From the NCBI GenBank assembly GCA_003868215.1, contig QWDQ01000019.1, positions 248,001-312,000 of the forward strand: a DNA stretch of 64,000 nt. Direction: 5' to 3'. Source of the stretch: Pseudophaeomoniella oleicola. Lineage: Eukaryota > Ascomycota > Eurotiomycetes > Phaeomoniellales > Phaeomoniellaceae. The position numbers and the translations under genes were made by a program. The notes below the pieces were generated by a model. It worked only from the letters and a program-made list of their open reading frames with translations. It ran no database searches and was not told the DNA's origin. Of the stretch, positions 54,993 through 64,000 are shown piece by piece. Each line of letters opens with the position of its first letter. Position 1 is the first letter of the stretch.

Positions 54993-56394
54993 TTATTCCA
55001 AAGCCTTCTTGAAATCACGTAGCAATCCGCTGTCTTTTCTCGTCCATGCTGCCTGCAAGCTGACTTCCCCTTTCCGCCCGCCTTCTGTCTCCACCACCTT
55101 ACCCCTGTCCCACTCGCGAGCTTCGCCTTTCGAAGACCATTTCACATCCTCAATACCCTTCTCCTTTCCACTGTCCTCCCATTTCTTGATGTCTTCGTCG
55201 CCGAATCCTGCAGCCCGAAGGCGCTCGGCCCCTTTCCTCTTCCATAATTCACGATCTCGCAGCGCCTCAAGGGCCATATCCCAATCATCCTTCTCATTCT
55301 CATCGTCAAAATCAGGTCGAACATCCGTGGCTGGATCATAAGATGAAGCAAAGTGCGCGTCCATAGCAGACGCTGATGGTCTATATGCGCCTCGACCACG
55401 AGATCGTAAGGGTGGTGGATCATTGCTCGAGGAGTGACTGGAGATCAATGGTAGCGGTCCGACGAGCTCTTCTAGAGGGTCGGAATCGGATCTCGAAAGT
55501 GATAGTGATCGCCCCTTTTTGTCTTTCAATGGTACATCTACCGCTGTACGCCGTGCGCCCGGTGAAGGTGAGCGTGACTGTGAGAGCGAAGTTGACCGTA
55601 GCCGCCTCCTCTCGTGATGAGAATCATGACCTCGTCTCGCTCTTTCCCTATCCTTGCGGGATAAATTGTCATGATGTCGTGGAATAGACCGTGATCGTGA
55701 CCGTGACCGTCGCCGCACAATGTTGTGATCCTTTTTACTAGAACGATGCCTCGCGGGTGCATCGAAGCTGGAGGTACTAGGACTACGATCACGATTATTA
55801 TGACGGTCACTAGGCTCCATTGGCGATCGTCTGCGAGAGCGATGATGTCGTTCATGATCACTATTCACTGTGCCCCGGTGCTTTTGTTTGCGACTATGTC
55901 CGTGCCGCTCGTATGATCGGTCCTCAGAATGTTCCCTGGCGTGTCGAGATCCCCGCTTCCGATCTCGACTGCGACTGCGACTGCGACTGCGACTGTCCTC
56001 ATGATCGTCCACACGTCGTCGCTTTCGGCTCTCGTATTCTCTAGATCCCTCTACGTTGCGATCTCTGCTACTTTTGCTAGGCGCTAGAGGTTCTCCCCGG
56101 GCCCTCATCTTCGCTTCCAGCTCTTCTTTCTTTTTCAAGGCGGCATTATGACTATCGGTCTCGCGAAGCAGGTTGGTTAAGAAACGCTTGTTAGGCTTCG
56201 GGGCTGCGCTTGTCGGTCTAGATTCAAAAGTCAGAGAGGGTGAATGTGTTCTCATGGGAGGTACCGGGGTCTTACCTCTTTGGAAGAAAAGCAGCCATGC
56301 CCATAGCGGAATACTTGAGCGAGCTGTCTCGAGCATCTTTGGCCAGCAACTCTGCGATATAATCATCGTCATTCATATTGCCGCTGGATGTCAT
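54993..56394 (-). CDS. RS-rich nuclear protein, pre-mRNA-splicing-factor-38B-like in fungal annotation
   Basis: Two exons: 56394-56276 and 56217-54993; 58-nt intron (GTAAGA donor, CTGAC branch); 447 residues from the ATG at 56394 (an ATG at 56376 is also possible). The conserved N-terminus is MNDDDYIAELLAKDARDSSLKYSAMG, FLPKRRPTSAAPKPNKRFL, TDSHNAALKKKEE. The centre (about 110-290) is an RS domain with an SRSRSRSRSRD run encoded by a GACTGC tandem near 55970-56000. The C-terminus is again conserved: RGRGAYRPSASAMDAHF, YDPATDVRPDFDD, DDWDMALEALRDRELWK, RAAGFGDEDIKKWE, WSSKGEAREWDRGK. A nuclear, splicing-related role is inferred from the RS domain and the usual annotation of homologues; the biochemical function is not established by the sequence. 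Confidence 0.85.
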
Positions 56395-56850
56395 GTTGAG
56401 CCCGGTCTGCCGTGCAGTGAGCCGCACGGAGGCTTTGAAAGCTACTGCATGACGCCTGCTGAAAGGTAGCGTGGCAGAGTCAGACAAAAGACCTGACTAC
56501 TACGTAGTATGATGAATGGGTGGACCAATTAATATGGGAGGGAGATCGCGGAATGTTCATTCTCCACTTCCCCGCAAGAGTCCATAATTGCCAGTGATCA
56601 AATGGCCGCAATATTTATTCCGAGAGATCATCTGTTTCTGTCTCTCTCTTAATGAATAGGATAGGATCGGGTAGTATGTTACCAAATTTCAAGAAACGGT
56701 CATGATAACTTTACACTATAGACTCGAGTCTCGTAACCGAAAGATCGACATCCCGAAAGAGCTGCCTGTTCACGCCGCCAGGGCCGGCCAGTAAACTCCC
56801 TCCCTACGCCAATGCTAGAAGATAAACCGAGATTCCGTTCAAAACAGCTA
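56395..56850. other. Intergenic, no gene seen
   Basis: Upstream region of the RS protein gene and 3' region of the TRF-like gene. Nothing recognised. Confidence 0.6.
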
Positions 56851-59610
56851 CTAATACACGTCAATGCCCAAATCCCTCAATCTATTCCGCTGGCTCGTCC
56901 TCAATGGTATCTTTTCAAAGTTGTGTGGAAGCGTTCCTGAGGCCCTGAAGGTTCTGTAGGTTAAAGTCAGCACAGTGCAATGAACGAAACCACTTCACGA
57001 GACTTACTTGTAGAAGTCTACGGCCATGTTAGAACATTTGTCCTTGATGTCAACCTGACTTCGGTCCTGTAATCTCGGCCCATCGGGGTGTTCTTCGTCC
57101 ATTTCTTTGATGAGGGTCCAACTGATTCCATATTCCTCCACGAGCTCAATGATTCGCTCTTCTTCCTCCAGCGAATACGGTTTCCTCCTTTGAGGCACGG
57201 CAGAAACCTGCAAAGCTTTCCTTAATTTGGTCTCTCTTTTGGCTTGGCGATTATGCTGCTCATAAAGCTCTTTCCGAGCATGTTCAGGATCCAGGGAAGA
57301 TGAGACCGAGGTTGCGCGACGAGCAGCATTATGCCGGGCTGTTGCCATACCTAGCCTTCTGAGGCCTTCTTGCTCGATATCACCAATCTCCGAGCCAGGG
57401 CCAGTGCCAGCATCAGAGTCCTCTGATTGTCGTACTTCTGTCCGACGGCGCTTCGGACTTTGACGAAGCTGAGGCTTTTGGCGAATGCGCTGCACTGGAG
57501 CTGTCCTCTTATCCTCTTGGAAGGCATCCTCTTCGTCTTCTTCCTCGTCTTGAGATCTGGAACGTTTCCTCTTCTGGGGGGACGGAACTACTGGAGCTCT
57601 AGTAACTTCGTCGTCATCGTCGAATGAAATACGTCGCGCTCCCGGTTGAGGGTCAATAAAACGGGCCGGTCCAGCTCGCACATTCTCTTTGTTGCCTTCC
57701 TTTCTGAGAGATTCGAGTTTACGAAGAGCCATTTGGGTTCTCCGGGGGGAAGCACGGCTAGCTTGTGTCGGTACTAGTGTCTCTTCCTCAAAATTGTTCG
57801 CCCCTTCATCTATTTCACTTTGAATAGGAGCTGATTGTGCAGGTACTTGTCCAGCCGCCTGACCATCCGCTGACCTGTTCCCTCTGAGACGGTCCCGGAC
57901 TGCTCTTTCTCTTTCGATCAAACGATGTACGTTATCCAAGGAAGATCTCTTATTCCTGCAGTACTGTTAGTCGCAATTTCAAAAATCGAAAACCGCAATA
58001 CATACGCTCCACCTGCTGACCTCATGATATCCAAGGCTGGAAGCAGAGTAGGAGTCACTGTTGCTGCAGAAGGCTCGGGTTCTAGAAGCTGCTCTCTCCA
58101 TACTTCCTCGCTGTCATTCGCTTCGGGTTCCGGTTCAGGGACGACACCTTTTCGGAGCATTTCTTCCAGTTCATCTGCTCCTCCACGCACCTTGACCTCT
58201 TCTTTCAGCTCCTTGGCTCGTAGGCCAGCCCATTTGCTCAAATTCGTCAGAAAGGCCATCCAAGAGAACGCTTCATCTAGGCCACTGAAGTCTACTGGTT
58301 GTCCAGGATCTTCCGAGAAATGGCTACGGATCGCATTCACCCTTTGTTTGATAGTCTCGGTGACCTCGGGTGGAGCATTTCCATTTCCGTCTTGAAGTCC
58401 TTCTAGATCCCAGCCGCGGAAATGGGAATTGTCGGAGAAGAAGACAAGACGTGTGATATCATCAGGCTCAAAGTTTGGGTCGCGCTCGCGGTCAACCAGC
58501 AATTTGATGACATACTGCGTACGAACTTCTAATGCCAGCCGCAAAGTTTCGATTGACAAGTCGGATTCTCCCGGATATGCTGGTGCCGCCCTGTCACTGA
58601 GCCTGTTGAGGAAGGGGCTGGGGAAAGTCTGGTGCATATGGGCAAGAGGATCCAACACACTCTGTGCTTCTCGGTGCTTCGGGAACAAACTTGCAACAAT
58701 TTCTGCCAGGTTTGCAAGTTGAATGATCGCATCTGGTCTCCAAACTCCGTTACCTACCTCCTCCCATGATTCAACCTGCCGTAGGACTTGAAGGACGATT
58801 TCCTGGTTGATCAAATATCCGTTGGTGCCGAACTTACTCCTCACATCCTCGAACTTGCCGAGAAGTTTCTTCAATCTCGTGTTCTCTGATGATGCAGGAA
58901 GCTGGAGACGGTCATGGAGAGTAACGATGTCATTTGAGTCGCGAACGTCAAATATGCCAAGAAGCTTGGAAGATGCTGAGTACAGATTTGAAAGCTCATC
59001 TACTAATTCATCGAATTGGAGAGCTCTCATCTCGGCTGCTGTATGCGTAGTACCGTCACTCAACATGGAGGACTGCTCCTGAGGACCATCTTCGTCAACT
59101 TCATCTTCATCCTCGTCCTCATCGTCTTCCACGAGGCTAATTACTGCTTGATCCACATCATTGTCTGGATCATCGACAGCAGTTGCTTCCGGGATGGCAG
59201 ACAGTTCTGCGTAAGAAAAATATAGTCAATGAATGCCCAGTAATGCATGATTCGCTCCCTTTTACATCAGGACAACCGCTCGTTCCACAAGGGGGTGTAT
59301 ATAGACCCGACGCGGTATGAGCCGTCACAATTTCATAAGTATTTAGTAATGATGAACTTCGCCAAGACTCACGTTGTTGTTGTTGTTCGAGCTGCTCTCT
59401 TCGCGTCGTCGTCCGATTTCTCATCGACCTCACATTCGAGCTCACATCTCCTTCCACACTCGCCGCCCTCCTATCCTTTGCCGTCGCCGATACATTGATC
59501 GCATCATCGTCATTATCATGACCTGCGTTGTTACGCGTCGAGCGCGTCTTCTGCGGTGAAACAGGCGTACTCTTTCGACTCACGGACCTTCCCGATCTTG
59601 ATCGCGCCAT
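56851..59610 (-). CDS. TRF-like telomere-repeat-binding protein (TRFH-type region plus telobox Myb)
   Basis: Four exons: 59610-59373, 59206-58006, 57955-57008, 56953-56851; introns 166, 50 and 54 nt; 829 residues. The N-terminus is basic, then acidic (EDDEDEDEDEVDEDG). Residues ~110-480 are a helical region resembling the TRF dimerisation domain of ascomycete Tbf1/Taz1-type proteins (ALQFDELVDELSNLYSA, INQEIVLQVLRQVESWEEVG, LSIETLRLALEVRTQYVIKLLV). A basic, disordered middle with PQKRKRSRSQ follows. A single Myb lies at ~734-795: RRKPYSLEEEERIIELVEEYG...W...RSQVDIKDKCSNMAVDFYK, where VDIKDKxxN is the telobox that reads TTAGGG. The terminal exon adds LPHNFEKIPL and LRDLGIDVY, conserved in relatives. 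Expected function: binding of telomeric and internal TTAGGG sites. Confidence 0.88.
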
Positions 59611-60437
59611 TTTTTAACGCCTCGTCCAAGAATTGTTACAATTGTAAATATAGTACTTTGGTCAATCGGTTTGTTGTAGGCATCGTACTACGCTGATTGA
59701 GAAGTTGAGAAGAGAAGGCTCGTCGGCTTCGACGCAGGATGTTGTTAGGGTTAGGGTTACTGGGTTATGAAGAAAGGACGGGACGGGGACGGGGACGGGT
59801 TCGTCGGGGGCTGCGGGGACTGACGCGACTTTTCCGATTTGTTATCATTGTTTTCCCCACTCGAACCCGATCAGGAATCGGCTAATTAACAATACTTGGC
59901 ATTGAACCAAGCTGTTGTGTTTGCCTGATTATTCCACCACCCCCTTTTTTAATGACTACCTGTCAGGCATAGATAGTGATGCATGCCGTTTTATTTATAT
60001 CTCCATCTCTCTTTTGAATTCCGATCTTCTAATTATCTTACTGGCAGGTAGGTAGGCAGGTAGGTTAGGTCGGTGATCAAACATCAATGTAATCTTCAGA
60101 AAAGCAAGGCGATTTGTTGAGATTGTTGATGTGAGCTGAGATGGAAGGACGAGGGGTCGTGGGAAAAGGGGAAAGGGGGGATTAAGGCTTGGTCATTCGG
60201 TTCGGGGTTAGGGTTAGGTAAGTGAGTGAGTGAGTGAGTGAGTGAGGGAGGGAGGGAGGGAGGGAGGAGGGTTTGTTAATTTTGATATCGGAAGGAAGAG
60301 GACCTGGTCGCCTTGTGCGAATTGGGACTGTTCATGCAGACTCAATAGGTACCTAGCCATTATTGCATTTTGCCTACCTAGGTATATACGTAGAGCTGTC
60401 ATGTCATCAAATCTACATTCACATCCCTCTCTACTCC
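59611..60437. promoter_or_regulatory. Upstream region of the TRF-like gene with telomere-type repeats and a G-rich tract
   Basis: TTAGGGTTAGGGTTA at 59745-59759 (135 bp from the ATG) and GGGTTAGGGTTAGG at 60205-60218. Directly after the latter are a (GTGA)n run (60221-60244) and GGGA repeats (60245-60271). A TACCTAGGTA palindrome lies at 60375-60384. No gene seen. Binding by a telobox protein, possibly the TRF-like product itself, is inference. Confidence 0.7.
60221..60271 (+). repeat. (GTGA)n then (GGGA)n tract with G-quadruplex potential
   Basis: Six or more GTGA units followed by about six GGG blocks separated by single A/GA; meets the usual G-quadruplex rule. Adjacent to a telomere-like run. 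Confidence 0.88.
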
Positions 60438-61265
60438 TCAAACCATCGGCCAGAAATCCTTCTCGACCTCCAACACCTCCTTCCAAACCGCCAGAGCCTG
60501 TTCCTCGATCTTTTCTCTACTTTCTTGGTCTTTCTCCGCAAGCTCGTTCAGACACTCTTCGATGCCGGATACGAATTGCACGAATTCGTCCGAGGTCCAG
60601 TTGGGGATGAAATTTTTCCTTAATGCTCCACCGTCAAGGTCTTTGGAGGATGTGGTGGTGGTGGGGGGTCCTGGTGATTGCGGCTGCTGCTGATGCTTCG
60701 CGTACATCCATGCGTCGAGGTAGACTTTCTCGGTGGCCCAGAGCAAGGTCATTGCTTCGAGGAGGGATTTGGTGGGTCTAGTAGATTCTATGCCAATGCC
60801 GGTGTTGGTGCTGCCGTACGTTTCGAATGCTGTGATGTATCTCTTCGTAGCCTCGTTCGGTCCGACTTCCTGACCGCCACCGCTGCTGCTGCTGCTGGTA
60901 CCACCCTCACCAATCCTAGGCACAAGATCAAGTCCATATTCTTTTGCCATTTCCTCGAAGAATGCCGTCTCCCTCAGCACCCCGTCGAGAGCGACCTGCA
61001 GTATCTTGACGATCCGCCATTCCAGCGTGCCACTGCTAGGTGGTACGGTCGGGAGGTGGATGCGGGACAGCAGGCCACCGGCAAATCGGATGTATGCTTG
61101 AGTATATAGGCGGTCTTGGGAGAGCCAGAGGGACAGATGTTCGAGGGGAAGGTTCCTGGTGCCGGCAAGGCGGAGGAATTCAGATTGGGTGGCCAGATGG
61201 TAAAGAGAGACGGTACTGGAGTGAGTGAGGAGCCACTCGGTCAGAGGGATGCCAGGAGTGGACAT
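60438..61265 (-). CDS. TENA/THI-4/PQQC family protein (heme-oxygenase-like fold)
   Basis: A single-exon 275-residue protein. It starts STPGIPLTEWLL, followed by FLRLAGTRNLPLEHLSLWLSQDRLYTQAYIRF (the conserved helix with the Asp-x-x-Tyr that lines the pocket), LRETAFFEEMAKEYGLDL, RYITAFETYG, LLEAMTLLWATEKVYLDAW (conserved helix with the active-site Glu) and LRKNFIPNWTSDEFVQFVSGIEECLNEL at the end. A Gly/Ser run at about residues 125-135 is a loop insertion. TENA proteins salvage thiamine pyrimidine breakdown products; many fungal members have unknown substrates, and the canonical catalytic Cys is not obvious here. Assigned to the family with confidence, to thiaminase activity only weakly. Confidence 0.85.
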   Translation of the reverse strand: MSTPGIPLTEWLLTHSSTVSLYHLATQSEFLRLAGTRNLPLEHLSLWLSQDRLYTQAYIRFAGGLLSRIHLPTVPPSSGTLEWRIVKILQVALDGVLRETAFFEEMAKEYGLDLVPRIGEGGTSSSSSGGGQEVGPNEATKRYITAFETYGSTNTGIGIESTRPTKSLLEAMTLLWATEKVYLDAWMYAKHQQQPQSPGPPTTTTSSKDLDGGALRKNFIPNWTSDEFVQFVSGIEECLNELAEKDQESREKIEEQALAVWKEVLEVEKDFWPMV

Positions 61266-61851
61266 TTTGCAGTAGGATGAACAAATTCTCAGAGATTGGC
61301 GGATTTAGAGCATAAAGTAGGCATGCACCGATCTACTACCTATCCTGGGAGTAAGTTCAAACAACTCTGTCCCTCTTCGATGGTACAGTACTATAGAAGA
61401 GACGACGTGAAAACAGTCTGAAAAGACATCTTCACGCGATACTCGAAAGGTGTTACTGGGGATCAGTGGCATGTTGGATATGTGGTGAGATGACGTGCTG
61501 GGTTCACGTGAATATTTCAGCATGGATTGTTGTACCGTAGCAGAACGGATCGATCGGAGCTGTGTTGTGTTACCTGATTCGGTTAATCTACGGCGAATGT
61601 ACAGCGCTCTAGGGGTACAGGTGTCTGATTCTATGAAGACACGTCGGGTAGAGAGTCGATAGATTTGCTTCAAACCGTCAGGCATTCAATTGATCAACGT
61701 ATCTGCGTTATTGACTGGTCTATTGGTAGTAGCTAAGGTGTTGTATCATACCCGGAGATGCAAGTATAATGCCATGATCACCGATGACTGTACCTTGGAA
61801 GGTATATGTCACCTTGGAATAGCCGATTTATGGGTAGCCTCGTCTACGTTA
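61266..61851. other. Intergenic, no gene seen
   Basis: Upstream region of the TENA gene and 3' region of the SurE gene. A 126-codon minus-strand frame (61305-61685) has no domain or homology I recognise. Confidence 0.55.
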
Positions 61852-62991
61852 TTACTTCTGATATCTCGTCTGCTTCCAACCCATACGTTCATCCCGCTTG
61901 GCTCGCTTGCCATTGAAGAAGGAAACCAACGGCATCAAGCTTTTCTGGACCTTGCTTGTGGTCGAGGTCGTCGGGGCATCATAGTCAATCGTGAAAACAC
62001 TGGCGCTGGTCCGGCATGATACACCGTCGACAATCTCTGTTTCGCCGGGGAGGCTGCAGTCCCCGTTGAGGCATACGTTAGCGCCCGTGCCTTCTGGTGG
62101 AACGATATTTGCATAGGTAAAAAGGCCGCTGGTCTCGTTGTATACGGCGATGTCGACGTCTGCACTGCCGGTCAGGCGTGTCTGATAATATGGCGGGTTT
62201 ATACAAGAGCTATTTGCGCTGGATGTGATGTACGGGATGTTGACATTGACACCGTAGCCCTGTGGGAGCAAAGGATGCCCTGGCTTTGTATTGTTGGCAA
62301 GTTGTTCCACGAGCGAGACTGCCATTTGGGCCGTGATCGTTGCTGGATCAGCCGGGTAACCTGCAGCTGTGACTGAAGTGTTGAGGCTTTGATAACCTCG
62401 CTGAACACCGTTACCGGCCGAATATGCGATAGCGGGGAGACCGCGATTGACAGCGGCATAGGTTGCGCCCATCGTGCCTAGAAGGTGTAGCAAATTCCTA
62501 GATTAGCAAGTTCTCGGATGATTCATTCATGTGTACTATAACTAACCTGACAAAGTATACAGGAACGGACCTAAATTAAGGCCAAAATTGGGTCCAGCGA
62601 CCAGCAGATCTGGTTTGGTTCCATTCCAATATCTTGGAATAACGTAATCGAGAGCGAAGAAGGTACACGCCGCTGGCGTACCGTTGTAATACCAGATGTG
62701 GTCATCGAATGGGTCGGTTCCAAAGGACGGTGATCCTGCTGGAATGATGTTGTATTCGGAAGCTCTTGTCAAGGTTCTTGAGGTGGTGAAGACGGATCGG
62801 CCACCTTGGCCGCTCTCATTATCAACAGGAGCAATGATCCAAGCATTGTGGCCTGCCGCCTTCAAGAGACGATAGAACTCCCGGATGTTGGCGGAACCGA
62901 AGCCATCGTCATTGTTGACAATGATGTTCAATGCCGACGATACGGTAGCGCAAAGCCCGATAGTCAGGGACAAAAGCCTCATGATCTGCAT
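61852..62991 (-). CDS. Secreted SurE-type acid phosphatase / nucleotidase
   Basis: Two exons: 62991-62547 and 62477-61852; 69-nt intron (GTTAGT donor, GCTAAT branch; the second of two close AG acceptors keeps the frame); 356 residues. A signal peptide is evident (MRLLSLTIGLCATVSSA). The SurE metal site is NNDDGFGSANIREFYRLL, with Asp-Asp at 28-29, then IIAPVDNESGQGGRS and the Asn-bearing VAGPNFGLNLG. After the intron GTMGATYAAVNRGLPAIAYS continues the fold, and several N-glycosylation sites (NNT, NTS, NSS, NET) support secretion. Enzymes of this type remove phosphate from nucleotides or other esters. The C-terminus is basic and poorly conserved. Confidence 0.93.
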
Positions 62992-64000
62992 TTTATGAAA
63001 GAACAGGACTCGTCCTCGAGCGTAACATATATCTCATAAACCCAAAAGCCGTAAGAGTACAAGAACACTGTTGGCCACATTCAGCCGGGGGGATTTCCCA
63101 GTATTTGTAACTAGACTTTTCATCTCATATGAACCCTACCATACGTAGTACCGTAGTACATCGTAGATCCCCGCTACTTCGTCATTTCTATGATCATCTT
63201 GCGATGATGTGCGATCTTATCGAGTAGCTCTGGCTTGCCTAGAAGAGACAATATCGACCAGGACCTAACAGGGTTGCCGAAGTGATAGCTTCAGGGAAAG
63301 GTAAAAAGGACCTGACGATCGTGGAGACTGCAGAAAGGCGAAACTTGGAAACGACGAGACGATGATGAGTTCAAGATACGGGGTCCCGCCAAGCCAATAG
63401 ATCCATGGGCGGGGGGTTCCGGGGCGTCTTATCTGCAGTCCTACTTACTAGCAATCGTGCAGCAATCCTTGTGATGTGCCGAGGCGCTGATATGGCTGCT
63501 TCGTTTGGCTGTGGTTCAGTTTCACTTTAGACGAGAAATCTCGGCAACCTGAATCGTTGCAGAGCAAGCTACTTGTAATTAAGTTTGTTTCAAGTCTAGG
63601 GTGATAGCTCTTGGAAAAGTTACCGTGCACAGCTTCATATGAACAAGGTGAGCGTCGTTCTTTACACACTTATTCCCTTTTCTTCAGCTATGGGTTAGGC
63701 TGGGGAGTATGCGTCCTACCCTGAAAAGGCTTCTTCTGTTGTTTCGCATGAGACATTGCAATGATGGTCGTTGTCGTAGCCCGTGTTCCCTGGGGCCTTA
63801 GGCAATCTGGGACATTGTTTACTGAAGAGATTAACCGATTGAACGTGATAGAAGTTGTACACGATGCCAGATAGTATACGCGATGGCAGCAGTATTGCCG
63901 TCCTCAGAAGCACCTTCGTCAGCAGCGTTCCTTCAAGTACTTCATGATATGGGCCCGAAAGACAATCCGAAGTGGGCGGACTGGAACAACATCAACACAT
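62992..64000. other. Right-edge region, no gene seen
   Basis: Upstream region of the SurE gene, then about 900 bp with only short frames (60-75 codons). A gene could begin beyond the edge, but nothing here supports one. Confidence 0.5.

Noticed and set aside
61305-61685. 126-codon minus-strand frame between the TENA and SurE genes
   Set aside because: No domain, no homology recognised, ordinary intergenic composition.

Overview
The window is nuclear DNA of a filamentous ascomycete (Pezizomycotina), probably Leotiomycetes/Helotiales. The class is inferred from gene style (Leotiomycete-type F-box, C2H2-like and DUF7708 genes) and from intergenic TAGGTA/TACCTAGGTA motifs; the filamentous habit is supported by an AspE-type septin, which yeasts lack. 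Genes carry short introns (47-166 nt), mostly with GTAAGT/GTATGT-like donors and CTAAC/CTGAC branch sites. I resolved 23 protein-coding genes. I found no rRNA, no convincing tRNA, no CRISPR array and no intact transposon.

Layout. 0-2.4 kb: C-terminal part of the mitochondrial distribution factor cluA. 3.5-5.8 kb: a zinc-binding-type protein with a tandem Cys/His module I do not recognise. 7.3-9.1 kb: ferric reductase. 11.7-13.0 kb: conserved membrane protein of unknown role. 15.0-17.9 kb: TIM17, then an N-terminal-nucleophile asparaginase. 18.6-20.0 kb: F-box protein. 20.8-21.2 kb: decayed remnant of a secreted chitin-related gene. 22.6-24.4 kb: septin aspE. 24.4-32.4 kb: about 8 kb without genes; its right part (about 27.6-32.3 kb) is a long, strongly diverged repeat field, with a roughly 190-bp higher-order unit in the last 2.2 kb. 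32.4-36.0 kb: large AAA ATPase. 37.0-38.9 kb: DUF7708/STAND-like protein. 39.1-40.4 kb: JMJD7-like JmjC dioxygenase. 41.3-43.9 kb: annexin with a very long N-terminal extension. 44.6-47.1 kb: two unknown proteins. 47.8-49.6 kb: divergent ribosomal protein pair eL21/uS4. 50.0-52.3 kb: kinetochore protein Sos7 and a basic AT-hook protein with a C-terminal membrane anchor. 53.2-54.5 kb: Rim2-type mitochondrial nucleotide carrier. 55.0-56.4 kb: RS-rich nuclear protein. 56.9-59.6 kb: TRF-like telomere-repeat-binding protein. 60.4-63.0 kb: TENA/THI-4 family protein and secreted SurE phosphatase.

Most genes are unrelated housekeeping functions, as is usual for a fungal chromosome arm; there is no biosynthetic cluster. 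Three threads stand out. First, chromosome biology: the TRF-like gene has TTAGGGTTAGGGTTA 135 bp upstream of its start codon, a second telomere-like run lies further upstream, and the ribosomal promoter holds an AAACCCTAA box, all plausible targets of a telobox Myb protein. Second, the repeat field at 27.6-32.3 kb. Third, the duplicated C-x-C-x2-H-x3-C...C-x-C-C-x-G-W module at 5.2-5.4 kb. Exon boundaries were set by reading splice signals and keeping family-conserved protein intact; none was tested against transcripts.
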